Source: Myxococcales bacterium (GTDB lineage: Bacteria; Myxococcota; Myxococcia; Myxococcales; 40CM-4-68-19). Taken from it: a stretch of DNA of 39,307 nucleotides. The position numbers and the translations under genes were made by a program. Location: positions 1-39,307 of the forward strand of contig JAIVGS010000004.1 in assembly GCA_020201435.1 (NCBI GenBank). The letters are read 5' to 3'. A model generated the notes under the pieces. The model did no database searches. It saw nothing but the letters and a program-made list of their open reading frames with translations, and was not told the DNA's origin. Shown piece by piece: positions 16,838-28,015 of the stretch. Within the stretch, counting starts at the first letter, position 1; every line of letters starts with the position of its first letter.

Positions 16838-19800
16838 ATGAAGCATGAAGGGCTGCCCCCGAAGCAGGGGCTGTACGATCCGTCCCTCGAGCACGACTCC
16901 TGCGGCTTCGGCTTCGTCGCCGACATCAAGGGCCGCGGTTCCCACGACATCGTCGCCAAGGCCCTCGAGGTGCTGGTCAACCTCGAGCATCGCGGCGCCC
17001 AGGGGGCCGAGCGCGACACCGGCGACGGCGCCGGCATCCTGCTGCAGACGCCGCACGCGTTCTTCGCGAGAAACGGCTTCGGCGGGAAGCCGGGCGCCTA
17101 CGCGGCCGGCATGGTCTACCTGCCGCCCGGCGGCGAGATCGAGAAGCTCTTCGAGCAGATCGTGGTTTCGGAGGGGCAGCGGCTGCTCGGGTGGCGCGAC
17201 GTCCCGACCGACAATACCCGCCTGGGGGCGACGGCGCGCTCGTCGCAGCCGCTGATCCGGCAGGTGTTCGTCGAATCGCGCTGCGAGGACGCGGCGGCCT
17301 TCGAGCGCAAGCTCTACGTCATCCGGCGACTGATCGAGAAGAAGGTCTCGCGCAGCAGCCTCAAGGGCCGCGGGCATTTCTACGTCCCGAGCCTCTCCCA
17401 TAAGACGATCGTTTACAAGGGAATGCTCAATGCGGGTCAATTGAAGGATTTCTATCTCGACTTACGGGACCCGGCGATGTCGTCGTCGATCGCGATGGTC
17501 CATTCGCGCTTCTCGACCAATACCTTCCCGTCGTGGTCTCGCGCGCATCCTTATCGATACATTTCGCACAACGGCGAGATCAACACCCTGCGCGGCAACA
17601 TCAACTGGATGCACGCGCGCCAGTCGATGATGCGGTCCCGCCTGTTCGGCAAGGATCTGATGAAGATCCTCACCATCATCGACACCGAGGGCTCCGACTC
17701 GGCGATGTTCGACAACGTCCTCGAGCTGCTGACTCTCGCGGGCCGCGATCTGCCGCACGCGATGATGATGATGGTGCCCGAGCCGTGGGCACGCGACGAG
17801 ACGATGAGCGCGGAGCGGCGCGCGTTCTACGAGTATCACTCGTGCCTGATGGAGCCGTGGGACGGGCCGGCGTCGATCGCGTTCACCGACGGCGTCCGCG
17901 TCGGCGCGGTGCTCGATCGCAACGGGTTGCGGCCCTCGCGTTACTACATCACCCGGGACGACCTGGTGGTGATGGCGTCGGAAGTCGGCGTCCTCGACAT
18001 TCCGCCGTCGCAGGTCGTCCGCAAGGGGCGCCTGCAGCCGGGGAGGATCTTCCTCGTCGACACCGCCGAGGGGCGGATCGTCTCCGACGAGGAGCTCAAG
18101 GAGCGGATCGCGCGCGAGCAGCCGTACGGCGAATGGCTCCGCAAGTCGATGGTGCGGCTGCACGACCTGCCGGCGCCGGCCCACGTCCTCGGCCCCGATC
18201 ACGAGACGGTCCTGCGCCGCCAGGAGGTCTTCGGCTACACCTCCGAAGACGTCAAGATCGTGATCGCGCCGATGGCCACCACCGGGAACGAGCCGGTCGG
18301 GTCGATGGGCACCGACACGCCGCTCGCGGTCCTCTCCGAGCGGCCGCAGCCGCTGTTCAACTATTTCAAGCAACTGTTCGCGCAGGTCACCAATCCTCCG
18401 GTCGACGCGATCCGCGAGGAGATCGTGATGATGTCGGAGACCGCGCTCGGCCCCGAGGCGAACGTGCTCGAGCCGGGGCCCGAGTCGTGCCGCCAGCTCG
18501 CGCTGCCGTCGCCGATCCTGTCCAACGAGGAGCTGGAGCGAATCCGCGCGCTCGACGGGCCGCTCAAGACGATCACGCTGCCGATCCTGTTCAATCCCCG
18601 CGAGGACGGAGCCGGGCTGCGCAAGGCGCTCGAGGACCTGCGCTGGACGGTCTCGGAATGCATCGCCGAAGGGACCAACGTCATCATCCTCTCCGACCGC
18701 GGCCATGACGCGGAGAAGGCGCCGATCCCGTCGCTGTTGGCCTGCTCGGCGGTCCAGCATCACCTGATCCGCGAGGGCACGCGCACCCGCTGCAGCCTGG
18801 TCCTCGAGACCGGCGAGCCGCGCGAGGTCCATCACTTCGCCCTGTTGATCGGATTCGGGGCGAGCGCGGTGAATCCGTATCTCGCCTTCGAAACCGTCCA
18901 CGACATGGTCGCGCACGGCATCCTCGCGGGTCCGGCCGCGGCCGCCGAAAAGAAATATCTGAAAGCGGTCGCCAAAGGCATCGTCAAGGTCATTTCCAAG
19001 ATGGGCATCAGCACCATCCAGAGCTATCACGGCGCCCAGGTCTTCGAGGCGGTCGGGCTCTCGCAGGATTTCGTCGACGAGTATTTCACCTGGACCTCCA
19101 CGCGCGTCGGCGGCGTCGGCATCGACGTGGTCGCGAAAGAGGCGCGGATGCGGCACGAGCGCGGCTTCCCTCCCAAGCGGCCGATCGTGCACACCAGCCT
19201 GCCCGCCGGCGGCGAATACCAGGTCCGTTTCGGCGGCGAGTACCACTTATCGAATGCGGAGACGATCCATAAGCTGCAGCAGGCCTGCCGCACGGGTAAT
19301 TATCAGCTCTTCCAGGAATACACCGCGTCGATCGACAATCAGGCCCGCAATCTCTGCACCTTGCGCGGATTGATGGATTTCCTCAGCGCGGCCAAGCCGG
19401 TGCGGATCGAGGAAGTCGAGCCGGTCGAGAGCATCCTGAAGCGGTTCAAGTCGGGCGCGATGTCGTACGGGAGCATTTCCAAGGAAGCGCACGAAGCGCT
19501 CGCGATCGCGATGAACCGGATCGGCGGCAAGTCGAACACCGGCGAAGGCGGCGAGGATCCGGCCCGCTACGTCGACGACGGCAACGGCGATTCGCGCAAT
19601 TCGGCGATCAAGCAGGTCGCGAGCGGCCGCTTCGGCGTGACCTCGAACTACCTCGTCCACGCGCGCGAGCTGCAGATCAAGATCGCGCAGGGCGCGAAGC
19701 CGGGCGAAGGCGGACAACTTCCCGGCACCAAGGTCTATCCGCCGATCGCGAAAGTGCGCCACGCGACGCCCGGCGTCGGCCTGATTTCTCCGCCGCCGCA

Positions 19801-21397
19801 CCACGACATCTATTCGATCGAAGACCTGGCCGAGCTGATCCACGATCTGAAGAACGCAAATTCACGAGCGCGGATCAGCGTGAAGCTCGTCTCCGAGCTC
19901 GGCGTCGGCACCATCGCCGCCGGCGTCGCCAAGGCGCATGCGGACGTGGTGCTCATCTCCGGCTACGACGGCGGCACCGGCGCCTCGCCGCTGACGTCGA
20001 TCAAACATGCCGGAATCCCTTGGGAACTGGGTCTCGCCGAGACGCATCAAGTGTTGGTGCTGAACGACCTGCGCAGCCGCATCACGGTCGAAGTCGACGG
20101 TCAATTGAAGACCGGCCGCGACGTCGTCGTCGGCGCGCTCCTCGGCGCCGAGGAATTCGGGTTCGCGACCGCGCCGTTGCAGGCGCTGGGCTGCATCATG
20201 GTCCGCGCCTGCCACTTGAATACCTGTCCGGTCGGCGTCGCCACGCAGGATCCGGAATTGCGCAAGCGCTTCGCCGGCGATCCGCAGCACGTCGTCAACT
20301 TCATGCGCTTCATCGCGCAAGAGGTGCGCGAGTACATGGCCGAGCTCGGCTTCCGCACCGTCGACGAGATGGTCGGACGCTCGGAGCGGATCGAGATGCG
20401 GCGCGCGGTCGATCACTGGAAGGCGCGCAACCTCGACTTCTCGCGAATCCTCTTCAAGCCGACGGTCCCCAAGCATTACGGCCGCACCTGCACCAAGGCG
20501 CAGGACCACCGGCTGCAGGATTCGCTCGACGCGACGACGCTCTTGAAGCTCGCCAGGCCGGCCCTGGACGAGCGCAAGCCGGTCAAGGCTTCTTTGGCCA
20601 TCCGCAACACCAACCGCGTCGTGGGCACGATGACCGGCAGCGAAGTCACGCGCAAGTACGGGCCCGAGGGCTTGCCCGACGACACCATTCATTTCCATTT
20701 CCGCGGCTCGGCCGGGCAGAGCTTCGGCGCGTTCATTCCGCGCGGAATGACGCTGGTCCTGGAAGGCGATTCCAACGACTACATCGGCAAGGGATTGTCC
20801 GGCGGCCGAATCGTCGTCTTCCCGCCCAAGGAAGCCGGCTTCGTCCCCGAGGAGAACATCATCGTCGGCAACGTCGCGTTCTACGGCGCGACCGGCGGCG
20901 AGGCGTACATCCGCGGCGTCGCCGGCGAGCGGTTCTGCGTGCGCAATTCCGGGATCGACGCGGTCGTCGAGGGCGTCGGCGATCACGGCTGCGAGTACAT
21001 GACCGGGGGCCGCGTGGTCGTCCTCGGCGCGACCGGGCGCAATTTCGCCGCGGGAATGTCGGGCGGAATCGCTTACGTGCTGGACGGGGACGGTCGATTC
21101 GCCAGCCGCTGCAACAAGAGCATGGTCGGCCTCGGACCCGTCGACGAGACGGAAGCGCTCGTCGTCCGGCGGATGGTCGAGAGGCACGCCGAGCTCACCC
21201 AGAGCGCGCTCGCCCGCCGATTGCTGGAGCGTTGGAACGAGGCCGCCGCGCGCCTCGTCCGGGTGATGCCGAACGACTATCGGAGGATGCTCGAAGCGCA
21301 GGCTCGGATGCAGGCTCGCGGCATGTCGCGCGAAGAAGCCGAGATGGCCGCCTTCGAGGAAAACGCGCGGGACGAAGCGCGCGTTGGCGGGAATTAG
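16838..21397 (+). CDS. gltB: Glutamate synthase large subunit
   Basis: [22 protein letters not shown] (N-terminal Cys amidotransferase), ...[64 protein letters not shown]; 1519 aa. Confidence 0.98.
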   Translation: MKHEGLPPKQGLYDPSLEHDSCGFGFVADIKGRGSHDIVAKALEVLVNLEHRGAQGAERDTGDGAGILLQTPHAFFARNGFGGKPGAYAAGMVYLPPGGEIEKLFEQIVVSEGQRLLGWRDVPTDNTRLGATARSSQPLIRQVFVESRCEDAAAFERKLYVIRRLIEKKVSRSSLKGRGHFYVPSLSHKTIVYKGMLNAGQLKDFYLDLRDPAMSSSIAMVHSRFSTNTFPSWSRAHPYRYISHNGEINTLRGNINWMHARQSMMRSRLFGKDLMKILTIIDTEGSDSAMFDNVLELLTLAGRDLPHAMMMMVPEPWARDETMSAERRAFYEYHSCLMEPWDGPASIAFTDGVRVGAVLDRNGLRPSRYYITRDDLVVMASEVGVLDIPPSQVVRKGRLQPGRIFLVDTAEGRIVSDEELKERIAREQPYGEWLRKSMVRLHDLPAPAHVLGPDHETVLRRQEVFGYTSEDVKIVIAPMATTGNEPVGSMGTDTPLAVLSERPQPLFNYFKQLFAQVTNPPVDAIREEIVMMSETALGPEANVLEPGPESCRQLALPSPILSNEELERIRALDGPLKTITLPILFNPREDGAGLRKALEDLRWTVSECIAEGTNVIILSDRGHDAEKAPIPSLLACSAVQHHLIREGTRTRCSLVLETGEPREVHHFALLIGFGASAVNPYLAFETVHDMVAHGILAGPAAAAEKKYLKAVAKGIVKVISKMGISTIQSYHGAQVFEAVGLSQDFVDEYFTWTSTRVGGVGIDVVAKEARMRHERGFPPKRPIVHTSLPAGGEYQVRFGGEYHLSNAETIHKLQQACRTGNYQLFQEYTASIDNQARNLCTLRGLMDFLSAAKPVRIEEVEPVESILKRFKSGAMSYGSISKEAHEALAIAMNRIGGKSNTGEGGEDPARYVDDGNGDSRNSAIKQVASGRFGVTSNYLVHARELQIKIAQGAKPGEGGQLPGTKVYPPIAKVRHATPGVGLISPPPHHDIYSIEDLAELIHDLKNANSRARISVKLVSELGVGTIAAGVAKAHADVVLISGYDGGTGASPLTSIKHAGIPWELGLAETHQVLVLNDLRSRITVEVDGQLKTGRDVVVGALLGAEEFGFATAPLQALGCIMVRACHLNTCPVGVATQDPELRKRFAGDPQHVVNFMRFIAQEVREYMAELGFRTVDEMVGRSERIEMRRAVDHWKARNLDFSRILFKPTVPKHYGRTCTKAQDHRLQDSLDATTLLKLARPALDERKPVKASLAIRNTNRVVGTMTGSEVTRKYGPEGLPDDTIHFHFRGSAGQSFGAFIPRGMTLVLEGDSNDYIGKGLSGGRIVVFPPKEAGFVPEENIIVGNVAFYGATGGEAYIRGVAGERFCVRNSGIDAVVEGVGDHGCEYMTGGRVVVLGATGRNFAAGMSGGIAYVLDGDGRFASRCNKSMVGLGPVDETEALVVRRMVERHAELTQSALARRLLERWNEAAARLVRVMPNDYRRMLEAQARMQARGMSREEAEMAAFEENARDEARVGGN

Positions 21398-21437
21398 CCG
21401 ATGATCATGAAGGCTAAAAGTGTCAGTTGGGGGGTCC

Positions 21438-21480
21438 GGGGGGGAGCGAGCTCCCCCCTGGTGGAGGCGCCACAGGCGCC
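21438..21480. repeat. Two adjacent GC-rich hairpins in the gltB-gltD spacer
   Basis: GGGGGGAGC-GA-GCTCCCCCC (21439-21458) followed by GGCGCC-ACA-GGCGCC (21466-21480). Confidence 0.9.
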
Positions 21481-21539
21481 GGATCGAAGAGCTTGCCAGC
21501 GAAGCAATTGCGTCAATTCACGCGAGTGGTGGCTGTAAA

Positions 21540-23014
<1,475 letters not shown>

Positions 23015-23018
<4 letters not shown>

Positions 23019-23617
23019 ACGTCAAGATCTGGTCCGATTTCGTCTGACCGTGGTGCTACGTCGGTCTGGTCGAGATCGAGAAGCTGCGGAAGGAATACGA
23101 CCTCGCCGTCGACTGGCGGCCGTTCTTCCTGCGCCCCGAGACTCCGCCCGAAGGCTCACCCGTTCCCGCGTACGTGCGCGAGCGGATGAAGGACCCCGAC
23201 GATCCGTTGAAGAAGCGCGCCGAGCGCGAAGGGCTGAAGATGGTCCGACGCGAGACGATCCCCTCGACGCGGCGTGCCCACGAGGCGGCCGAATATGCGC
23301 GATCGAAAGGCAAGCTCGAGCCGATGCACGGCGAGCTGCTGAAAGCGTACTGGACCGAAGGAAAGGACCTCCATTCCTTCGACGTGCTGCGCGAGGCCGC
23401 GGTGAAGGCCGGCCTCGATCCCGACGAGATGCAGCGCGAGCTCGAGAAAGGCACCTTCAAGCCGATCGTCGAAGAGGGCATCCGCGAAGCGCATGAGCTC
23501 GGCATCCACGCGGTGCCGACGTTCGTCTTCGACGATCGACTCGCCGTCCAGGGCGCGCAGGAGCTGCCCGTGTTCCGGCTCGCGATGCAGCAGCTCGGCG
23601 CGAGGAAATTGACCTAG
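23015..23617 (+). CDS. DsbA/FrnE-like thioredoxin-fold oxidoreductase, putative selenoprotein (Sec at codon 11, TGA 23045-23047)
   Basis: MNVKIWSDFV[U]PWCYVGLVEIEKLRKEYDLAVDWRPFFLRPETPPEG...GIHAVPTFVFDDRLAVQGAQELPVFRLAMQQL; the family motif is SDFVCPWCYVG and TGA replaces only the first Cys. Frame is open on both sides; ATG overlaps the gltD stop (ATGA). Confidence 0.85.
23055..23084 (+). promoter_or_regulatory. Candidate bacterial SECIS element
   Basis: Upper stem UCGGUC (23061-23066)/GAUCGA (23074-23079), loop UGGUCGA with GGU, 19 nt between UGA and loop; lower stem GCU (23055-57)/AGC (23082-84). Folded by eye. Confidence 0.6.
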
Positions 23618-23633
23618 TTACGGCCGATCTTCA

Positions 23634-23972
23634 CTACGCCATGCCGAGGACGAACTCCACCTTCGCGGCGCCGTCGACGTGCGGGCTCTCGAGGACCGGC
23701 CGCGCCCACGGCCAGCGCCTCAGCGGTTCGAAATCTGCCTCGAACCAGAGCTCGAGAAACGATGCGATGTCCGGCTCGGCGACGATCCCGTACTCGATCG
23801 CCTGGTCGATGCCCCGCTCGATCGCGGCGGACATCTTCTCGTCGCCCAGCTCCGCGGCGCGTTCGGGAAACAACCGGACGAGACGGGGCTTGACCTGGTC
23901 GCGGAATCGCGTCCGCGCGGCCTCTTCGAAGGCCTGCATCGCAGCTGGTGGCACGGTCCACAGCGTCGTCAT
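23634..23972 (-). CDS. Hypothetical protein (112 aa)
   Basis: MTTLWTVPPAAMQAFEEAARTRFRDQVKPRLVRLFPERAAELGDEKMSAAIERGIDQAIEYGIVAEPDIASFLELWFEADFEPL; good SD (AAAGGAGCTCCTGAG ATG); resembles small conserved proteins often seen in proteobacteria. Confidence 0.75.
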   Translation of the reverse strand: MTTLWTVPPAAMQAFEEAARTRFRDQVKPRLVRLFPERAAELGDEKMSAAIERGIDQAIEYGIVAEPDIASFLELWFEADFEPLRRWPWARPVLESPHVDGAAKVEFVLGMA

Positions 23973-24195
23973 CTCAGGAGCTCCTTTCCGGGGTGGTTGC
24001 GCCGCGGCGGACGCGATTGGACCGAAAAGCACGAGCCGTGCCAGCCCGTGGGGCTGATTTGACGAGGATTTCGCGCCTGGGCGGGTGGGTGAAACTGTGG
24101 CGCAACAGCACCTGCAACCGGCATTTCCCGCGCAGATCTGAACACCTCGACGAAATTGCTTTGAGCACAAACTACATGTCTAGTACCTTGGTCGG

Positions 24196-26406
24196 ATGCC
24201 GACGACGCTGCGGTACGCGCTCCCCATCCTGCTCGGCCTCGCGATCCTCTGTGCGGTCAGCTACCTGCTGGTGAGCAGCACCAGCCGCAGCTGGTTCGAG
24301 GAAGACGTGCGGCTGCGCGCCGAGCTGGCGCTGCGGGGCGCGAGGGGCGCGATCGCGGAGGCGTGGGGTAGAGGCGATCGGGCCGCGCTCGCGGCGCTGC
24401 TCACCGACATCACCAGCGACGAGCGGATTCTCGCCGCCGCCGCCTGCGCGCCGGACGGCACGACGTTCGCGCGCACCGCCGATTTTCCCGGCGCGATCGG
24501 CTGCAGGAGGTTCACCAGCAAGAGCCTCGGCGGCAGCCAGCCGCACATCTGGAACCACGCCGAGGGCAGCGTCTTCCTCAGCGCGCTGCCGGTCGCCTCG
24601 CCGAGCGGCGTCGCCCTCGGCGTCGTCGGCCTGATCCACGACATGAGCTACGTCGACCAACGCGACGCGCTCACCCGCAAGGCCGCGCTCGGCCTGTTCG
24701 GCGCGATGGCGCTCGGCGCGCTCCTGCTCACCTCGGGCATCGCCCGCGCCTCGTGGCGCCGGTTCCGCGTCGAGCTGCGCTCGCTGATCAAGGGCGAGCC
24801 GCAGCGGCCCGAGTTCCACCCGCTGCTCCAGGACGTGCGCGAGCTCGCGCTGCAGCTCGCCGCCGAGACCCGCACCAACGAGCGCGCCTGGACGCCGCAG
24901 CGGCTGCGGCAGGTGCTCCACGATCATCTGCAGGGCGAGCGCGTGATCATGGTCGCCAACCGCGAGCCCTACATCCACGAGCGCGATCCGAACGGAGGCG
25001 TGCGCGTGCTGCACCCGGCGAGCGGCCTCGTCACCGCGCTCGAGCCGGTGATGCGCGCCTGCTCGGGGGTGTGGATCGCGCACGGGAGCGGCAGCGCCGA
25101 CCGGGAATCGAGCGATCGCCACGGCCGCGTTCGCGTTCCGCCCGGCGAAGAGTCGTACACGGTGCGCCGGATCTGGCTCTCGCGCGAGGAGGAGCAGGGC
25201 TATTACTACGGCTTCGCCAACGAGGGCCTGTGGCCGCTCTGCCACATCGCCCACGCGCGGCCGAGCTTTCGCGAAGCCGATTACGAACACTATCGCCGCG
25301 TCAACCAGCGCTTCGCCGAGACCGTCTGCGAGGAGGTCGACCGCGAGGATCCGATCATCCTCGTGCAGGACTACCACTTCGCGCTCGCTCCGCGGCTGAT
25401 CCGCGAGCGGCTGCCGCGGGCGACGATCCTGACCTTCTGGCACATTCCGTGGCCGAACGCGGAGCGCTTCGGAATCTGCCCGTTCCGCGAAGAGCTCCTC
25501 GAGGGGCTGCTCGGGAGCAGCATCGTGGGCTTCCACGTCCAGGGGCATTGCAACAACTTCCTCGAGTCGGTCGATCGCTATCTCGAGGCCCGTGTCGATC
25601 GCGAGCGGATCGCGGTCGTGCACGGCGGCGAGACCGCGCTGGTGCGCCCGTATCCGATCTCGATCGAGTGGCCGAACAGCTGGGCCCAGCACGCGCCGCC
25701 GCCGGCGCAATGCCGCGCGCAGGTGCTCGAGGAGCTCGGTCTCGACAAGGACGCGCTGCTCGGCGTCGGCGTCGACCGGCTCGATTACACCAAAGGCATC
25801 GAGGAGCGATTGCTCGCGGTGGAGCAGTTGCTGCTCCGCTTTCCCCAGTTCCGCCGCCGCTTCGCTTTCGTGCAGCTCGCTGCGCCGAGCCGCACGGCGA
25901 TCGAGCGCTATCGCGAGCTCAACGACGCGGTCGAGCAGCTGGCCTCGAGAATCAACGAGCGGTTCGGCTATCGCGCGATCATCCTCCAGCGCCAGCACCA
26001 CGAGCCGCCGCGGGTCTTTCAGTACCTGCGCGCCGCCGACCTCTGCTACGTCAGCAGCCTGCACGACGGGATGAACCTGGTCGCCAAGGAATTCATCGCC
26101 GCGCGCGACGACGAGCGCGGCGTCCTGTTGCTCAGCCAGTTCACCGGCGCCGCGCGCGAGCTGTCGGAGGCGCTGATCGTGAATCCGTACGATCTGCGCG
26201 AAGCGAGCGACGCTCTCGCCGCGGCGTTGACGATGTCGACCCGCGAGCAGGCAGAGCGGATGCGGGCGCTGCGCGCGCTGGTGTCGGAGCTCAACGTCTA
26301 CCGCTGGGCGGGGCGGATGCTCACCGACGCCGCCCGGCTGCGGCAGCGCGATCGCCTTTCCCACCGGCTTGAGAACGGTCTTTCCACCATCGAAGGAGTG
26401 GCGTGA
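24196..26406 (+). CDS. otsA: Membrane-anchored alpha,alpha-trehalose-phosphate synthase (GT20) with N-terminal two-TM periplasmic domain
   Basis: TM1 LPILLGLAILCAVSYLLV, periplasmic segment, TM2 GLFGAMALGALLLTSGIA; GT20 motifs VIMVANREPYIHE, VQDYHFALAPRLIRERLP, FWHIPWPNAERFGICPFREELLEGLLGSSIVGFH, GVDRLDYTKGIEERLLA, SSLHDGMNLVAKEFIAA. Confidence 0.93.
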   Translation: MPTTLRYALPILLGLAILCAVSYLLVSSTSRSWFEEDVRLRAELALRGARGAIAEAWGRGDRAALAALLTDITSDERILAAAACAPDGTTFARTADFPGAIGCRRFTSKSLGGSQPHIWNHAEGSVFLSALPVASPSGVALGVVGLIHDMSYVDQRDALTRKAALGLFGAMALGALLLTSGIARASWRRFRVELRSLIKGEPQRPEFHPLLQDVRELALQLAAETRTNERAWTPQRLRQVLHDHLQGERVIMVANREPYIHERDPNGGVRVLHPASGLVTALEPVMRACSGVWIAHGSGSADRESSDRHGRVRVPPGEESYTVRRIWLSREEEQGYYYGFANEGLWPLCHIAHARPSFREADYEHYRRVNQRFAETVCEEVDREDPIILVQDYHFALAPRLIRERLPRATILTFWHIPWPNAERFGICPFREELLEGLLGSSIVGFHVQGHCNNFLESVDRYLEARVDRERIAVVHGGETALVRPYPISIEWPNSWAQHAPPPAQCRAQVLEELGLDKDALLGVGVDRLDYTKGIEERLLAVEQLLLRFPQFRRRFAFVQLAAPSRTAIERYRELNDAVEQLASRINERFGYRAIILQRQHHEPPRVFQYLRAADLCYVSSLHDGMNLVAKEFIAARDDERGVLLLSQFTGAARELSEALIVNPYDLREASDALAAALTMSTREQAERMRALRALVSELNVYRWAGRMLTDAARLRQRDRLSHRLENGLSTIEGVA

Positions 26407-27182
26407 TGCAATCGGTGTTCAATTCGGGCCTGCTGGAACGGATCGCTGCTGCCGACTCGCTGATCGCGTTCGACTTCGACGGGACGCTGGCGCCGATCGT
26501 CGCCGACCCTGCGCAGGCCGCCATGCGTGGAACGACGCGGCGGCTTCTCGCGGAAGCGGCGCGGCTCTATCCCTGCGCCGTCGTCTCGGGCAGGGCGGAG
26601 GAAGACGTGCTGCGTCTGCTCGACGGCGTCACCGTCTGGTACGTGATCGGCAACCGCGCGCTGCAGCCGCTTGACGCGATCGAGCGCTTCACCGCGCAGG
26701 TCGGCGCGTGGCGGCCGATGCTGGGCGTCCTCGATCGGCTGAGCGGAATCACCATCGAGGACAAGGGCGTCTCGCTCGCGATCCACTACCGCAATGCGCT
26801 CGATCACGATCGTGCGCGCGCCGCGATCGTCGCTGCCGCTCGCCGGCTCGAGAGAGCCCGCGCGATCGAGGGGAAGGAGGTCGTGAACCTGATCCCGGAG
26901 GATGCGGCCGACAAGGGCGCCGCGCTCGATCGCGTGCGCAAGCAGCTGGGTTGCGCGCAGACGCTCTACGCCGGCGACGATCGGACCGACGAGGCCGCCT
27001 TCGCGCTCGACGGCGTTGCGGGTGTGCGCGTCGGCGAGAGCGACGCGTCCGCCGCGCGCCACTGTCTGCGCGATCAGAGCGAGATCGACGATCTGCTCGA
27101 TCGTCTCGTCGCGCTGCGGCCCAGGCGCGTGCTCCGTCCCGAGGAGATGTGGCGCACCGCGCCGAGGCGATATCCGGAATGA
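26406..27182 (+). CDS. Trehalose-6-phosphate phosphatase-like HAD protein (OtsB paralog 1, divergent)
   Basis: IAFDFDGTLAPIVADP, CAVVSGRAEEDV, YAGDDRTDEAAF; canonical GNHGAE replaced by GNRALQ. Confidence 0.85.
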   Translation: MQSVFNSGLLERIAAADSLIAFDFDGTLAPIVADPAQAAMRGTTRRLLAEAARLYPCAVVSGRAEEDVLRLLDGVTVWYVIGNRALQPLDAIERFTAQVGAWRPMLGVLDRLSGITIEDKGVSLAIHYRNALDHDRARAAIVAAARRLERARAIEGKEVVNLIPEDAADKGAALDRVRKQLGCAQTLYAGDDRTDEAAFALDGVAGVRVGESDASAARHCLRDQSEIDDLLDRLVALRPRRVLRPEEMWRTAPRRYPE

Positions 27183-28015
27183 AGGACGTTTTCTCCAGCG
27201 CGGGGCGTCGCGCGCTCGAGGAGATGGCGCTCTCGAACGTCCTGCTCGCCTTCGATTACGACGGAACCCTCGCGCCGCTCGTCCCGCGCCCGGACAAGGC
27301 GTCCCTGCGCGCCTCGACGCGGATGCTGCTCGCGCGGGTGGCGTCGGCGTACCCGTGCGCGGTCGTCTCGGGCCGGGCGCGAGCGGACGTGGCGCGCCGG
27401 CTCGCAGATCTTCCGTTCCTGCGGATCGTCGGCAATCACGGGGCGGAATGGGAGGGCGCGGCGCCGCCGATCCCGCGCGCGGTCGTCGGCGCCTGGCGGC
27501 GGAAGATGGCGCGCGCGTGCGCCGCGCTGCCGGGCGTCGAGATCGAGGACAAGACGTTTTCGCTGTCGGTCCACTGGCGGCGCGCGCGCGACAAGCGATC
27601 GGCGCGCGCCTCGATCCTCGAGGCCGCCGGCAGGGTCGAAAGCGCCCGGATCATCCACGGCAAGGACGTGGTGAGCATCGTCCACGCCGACGCCTCGCAC
27701 AAGGGCGACGCCGTGGTCGAGATCGGCCGTCAGCTCGGCTGCGACACCGCGATCTACGTCGGCGACGACGTCACCGACGAAGACGTGTTCATGCTCGGCC
27801 GTCCCGGCCGCCTGCTCACGGTGCGCGTCGGTCGAGGCGCCGGATCGCGCGCGCACTATTTCCTCGCCGATCAGGCAAAGATCGACGATCTGCTCGCGCT
27901 CCTCTTTGCGTTCCGCCGGGGCGTGGTTACGCTGCCCCGGTGGCGACCTCGTTCCCCGTCGATCAGATCAAGGTCCTCCTCCTCGAGAACGTCCACGCGA
28001 CCGCGCACGAGGTGA
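27179..28015 (+). CDS. otsB: Trehalose-6-phosphate phosphatase (OtsB paralog 2)
   Basis: LAFDYDGTLAPLVPRPDKA, VVSGRARADV, IVGNHGAEWEG, YVGDDVTDEDVF. ATGA overlap with paralog 1. Confidence 0.9.
   Translation: MKDVFSSAGRRALEEMALSNVLLAFDYDGTLAPLVPRPDKASLRASTRMLLARVASAYPCAVVSGRARADVARRLADLPFLRIVGNHGAEWEGAAPPIPRAVVGAWRRKMARACAALPGVEIEDKTFSLSVHWRRARDKRSARASILEAAGRVESARIIHGKDVVSIVHADASHKGDAVVEIGRQLGCDTAIYVGDDVTDEDVFMLGRPGRLLTVRVGRGAGSRAHYFLADQAKIDDLLALLFAFRRGVVTLPRWRPRSPSIRSRSSSSRTSTRPRTR

Noticed and set aside
16807-16838. sigma-54-like GGTGGCACAACGCGTTCA upstream of gltB
   Set aside because: Has the TGGCAC -24 half but lacks the GC of the -12 element at the required spacing.
17462-21187. Long minus-strand ORFs antisense to gltB (594 and 441 aa)
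   Set aside because: Shadow ORFs created by high-GC codon bias; Arg/Asp/His-rich with no family motif.
23174-23617. Stand-alone 147-aa ORF as a DsbA fragment
   Set aside because: The frame continues upstream through the single TGA to an ATG coupled to gltD with the complete thioredoxin-fold N-terminus; a truncated start would lack the active site.
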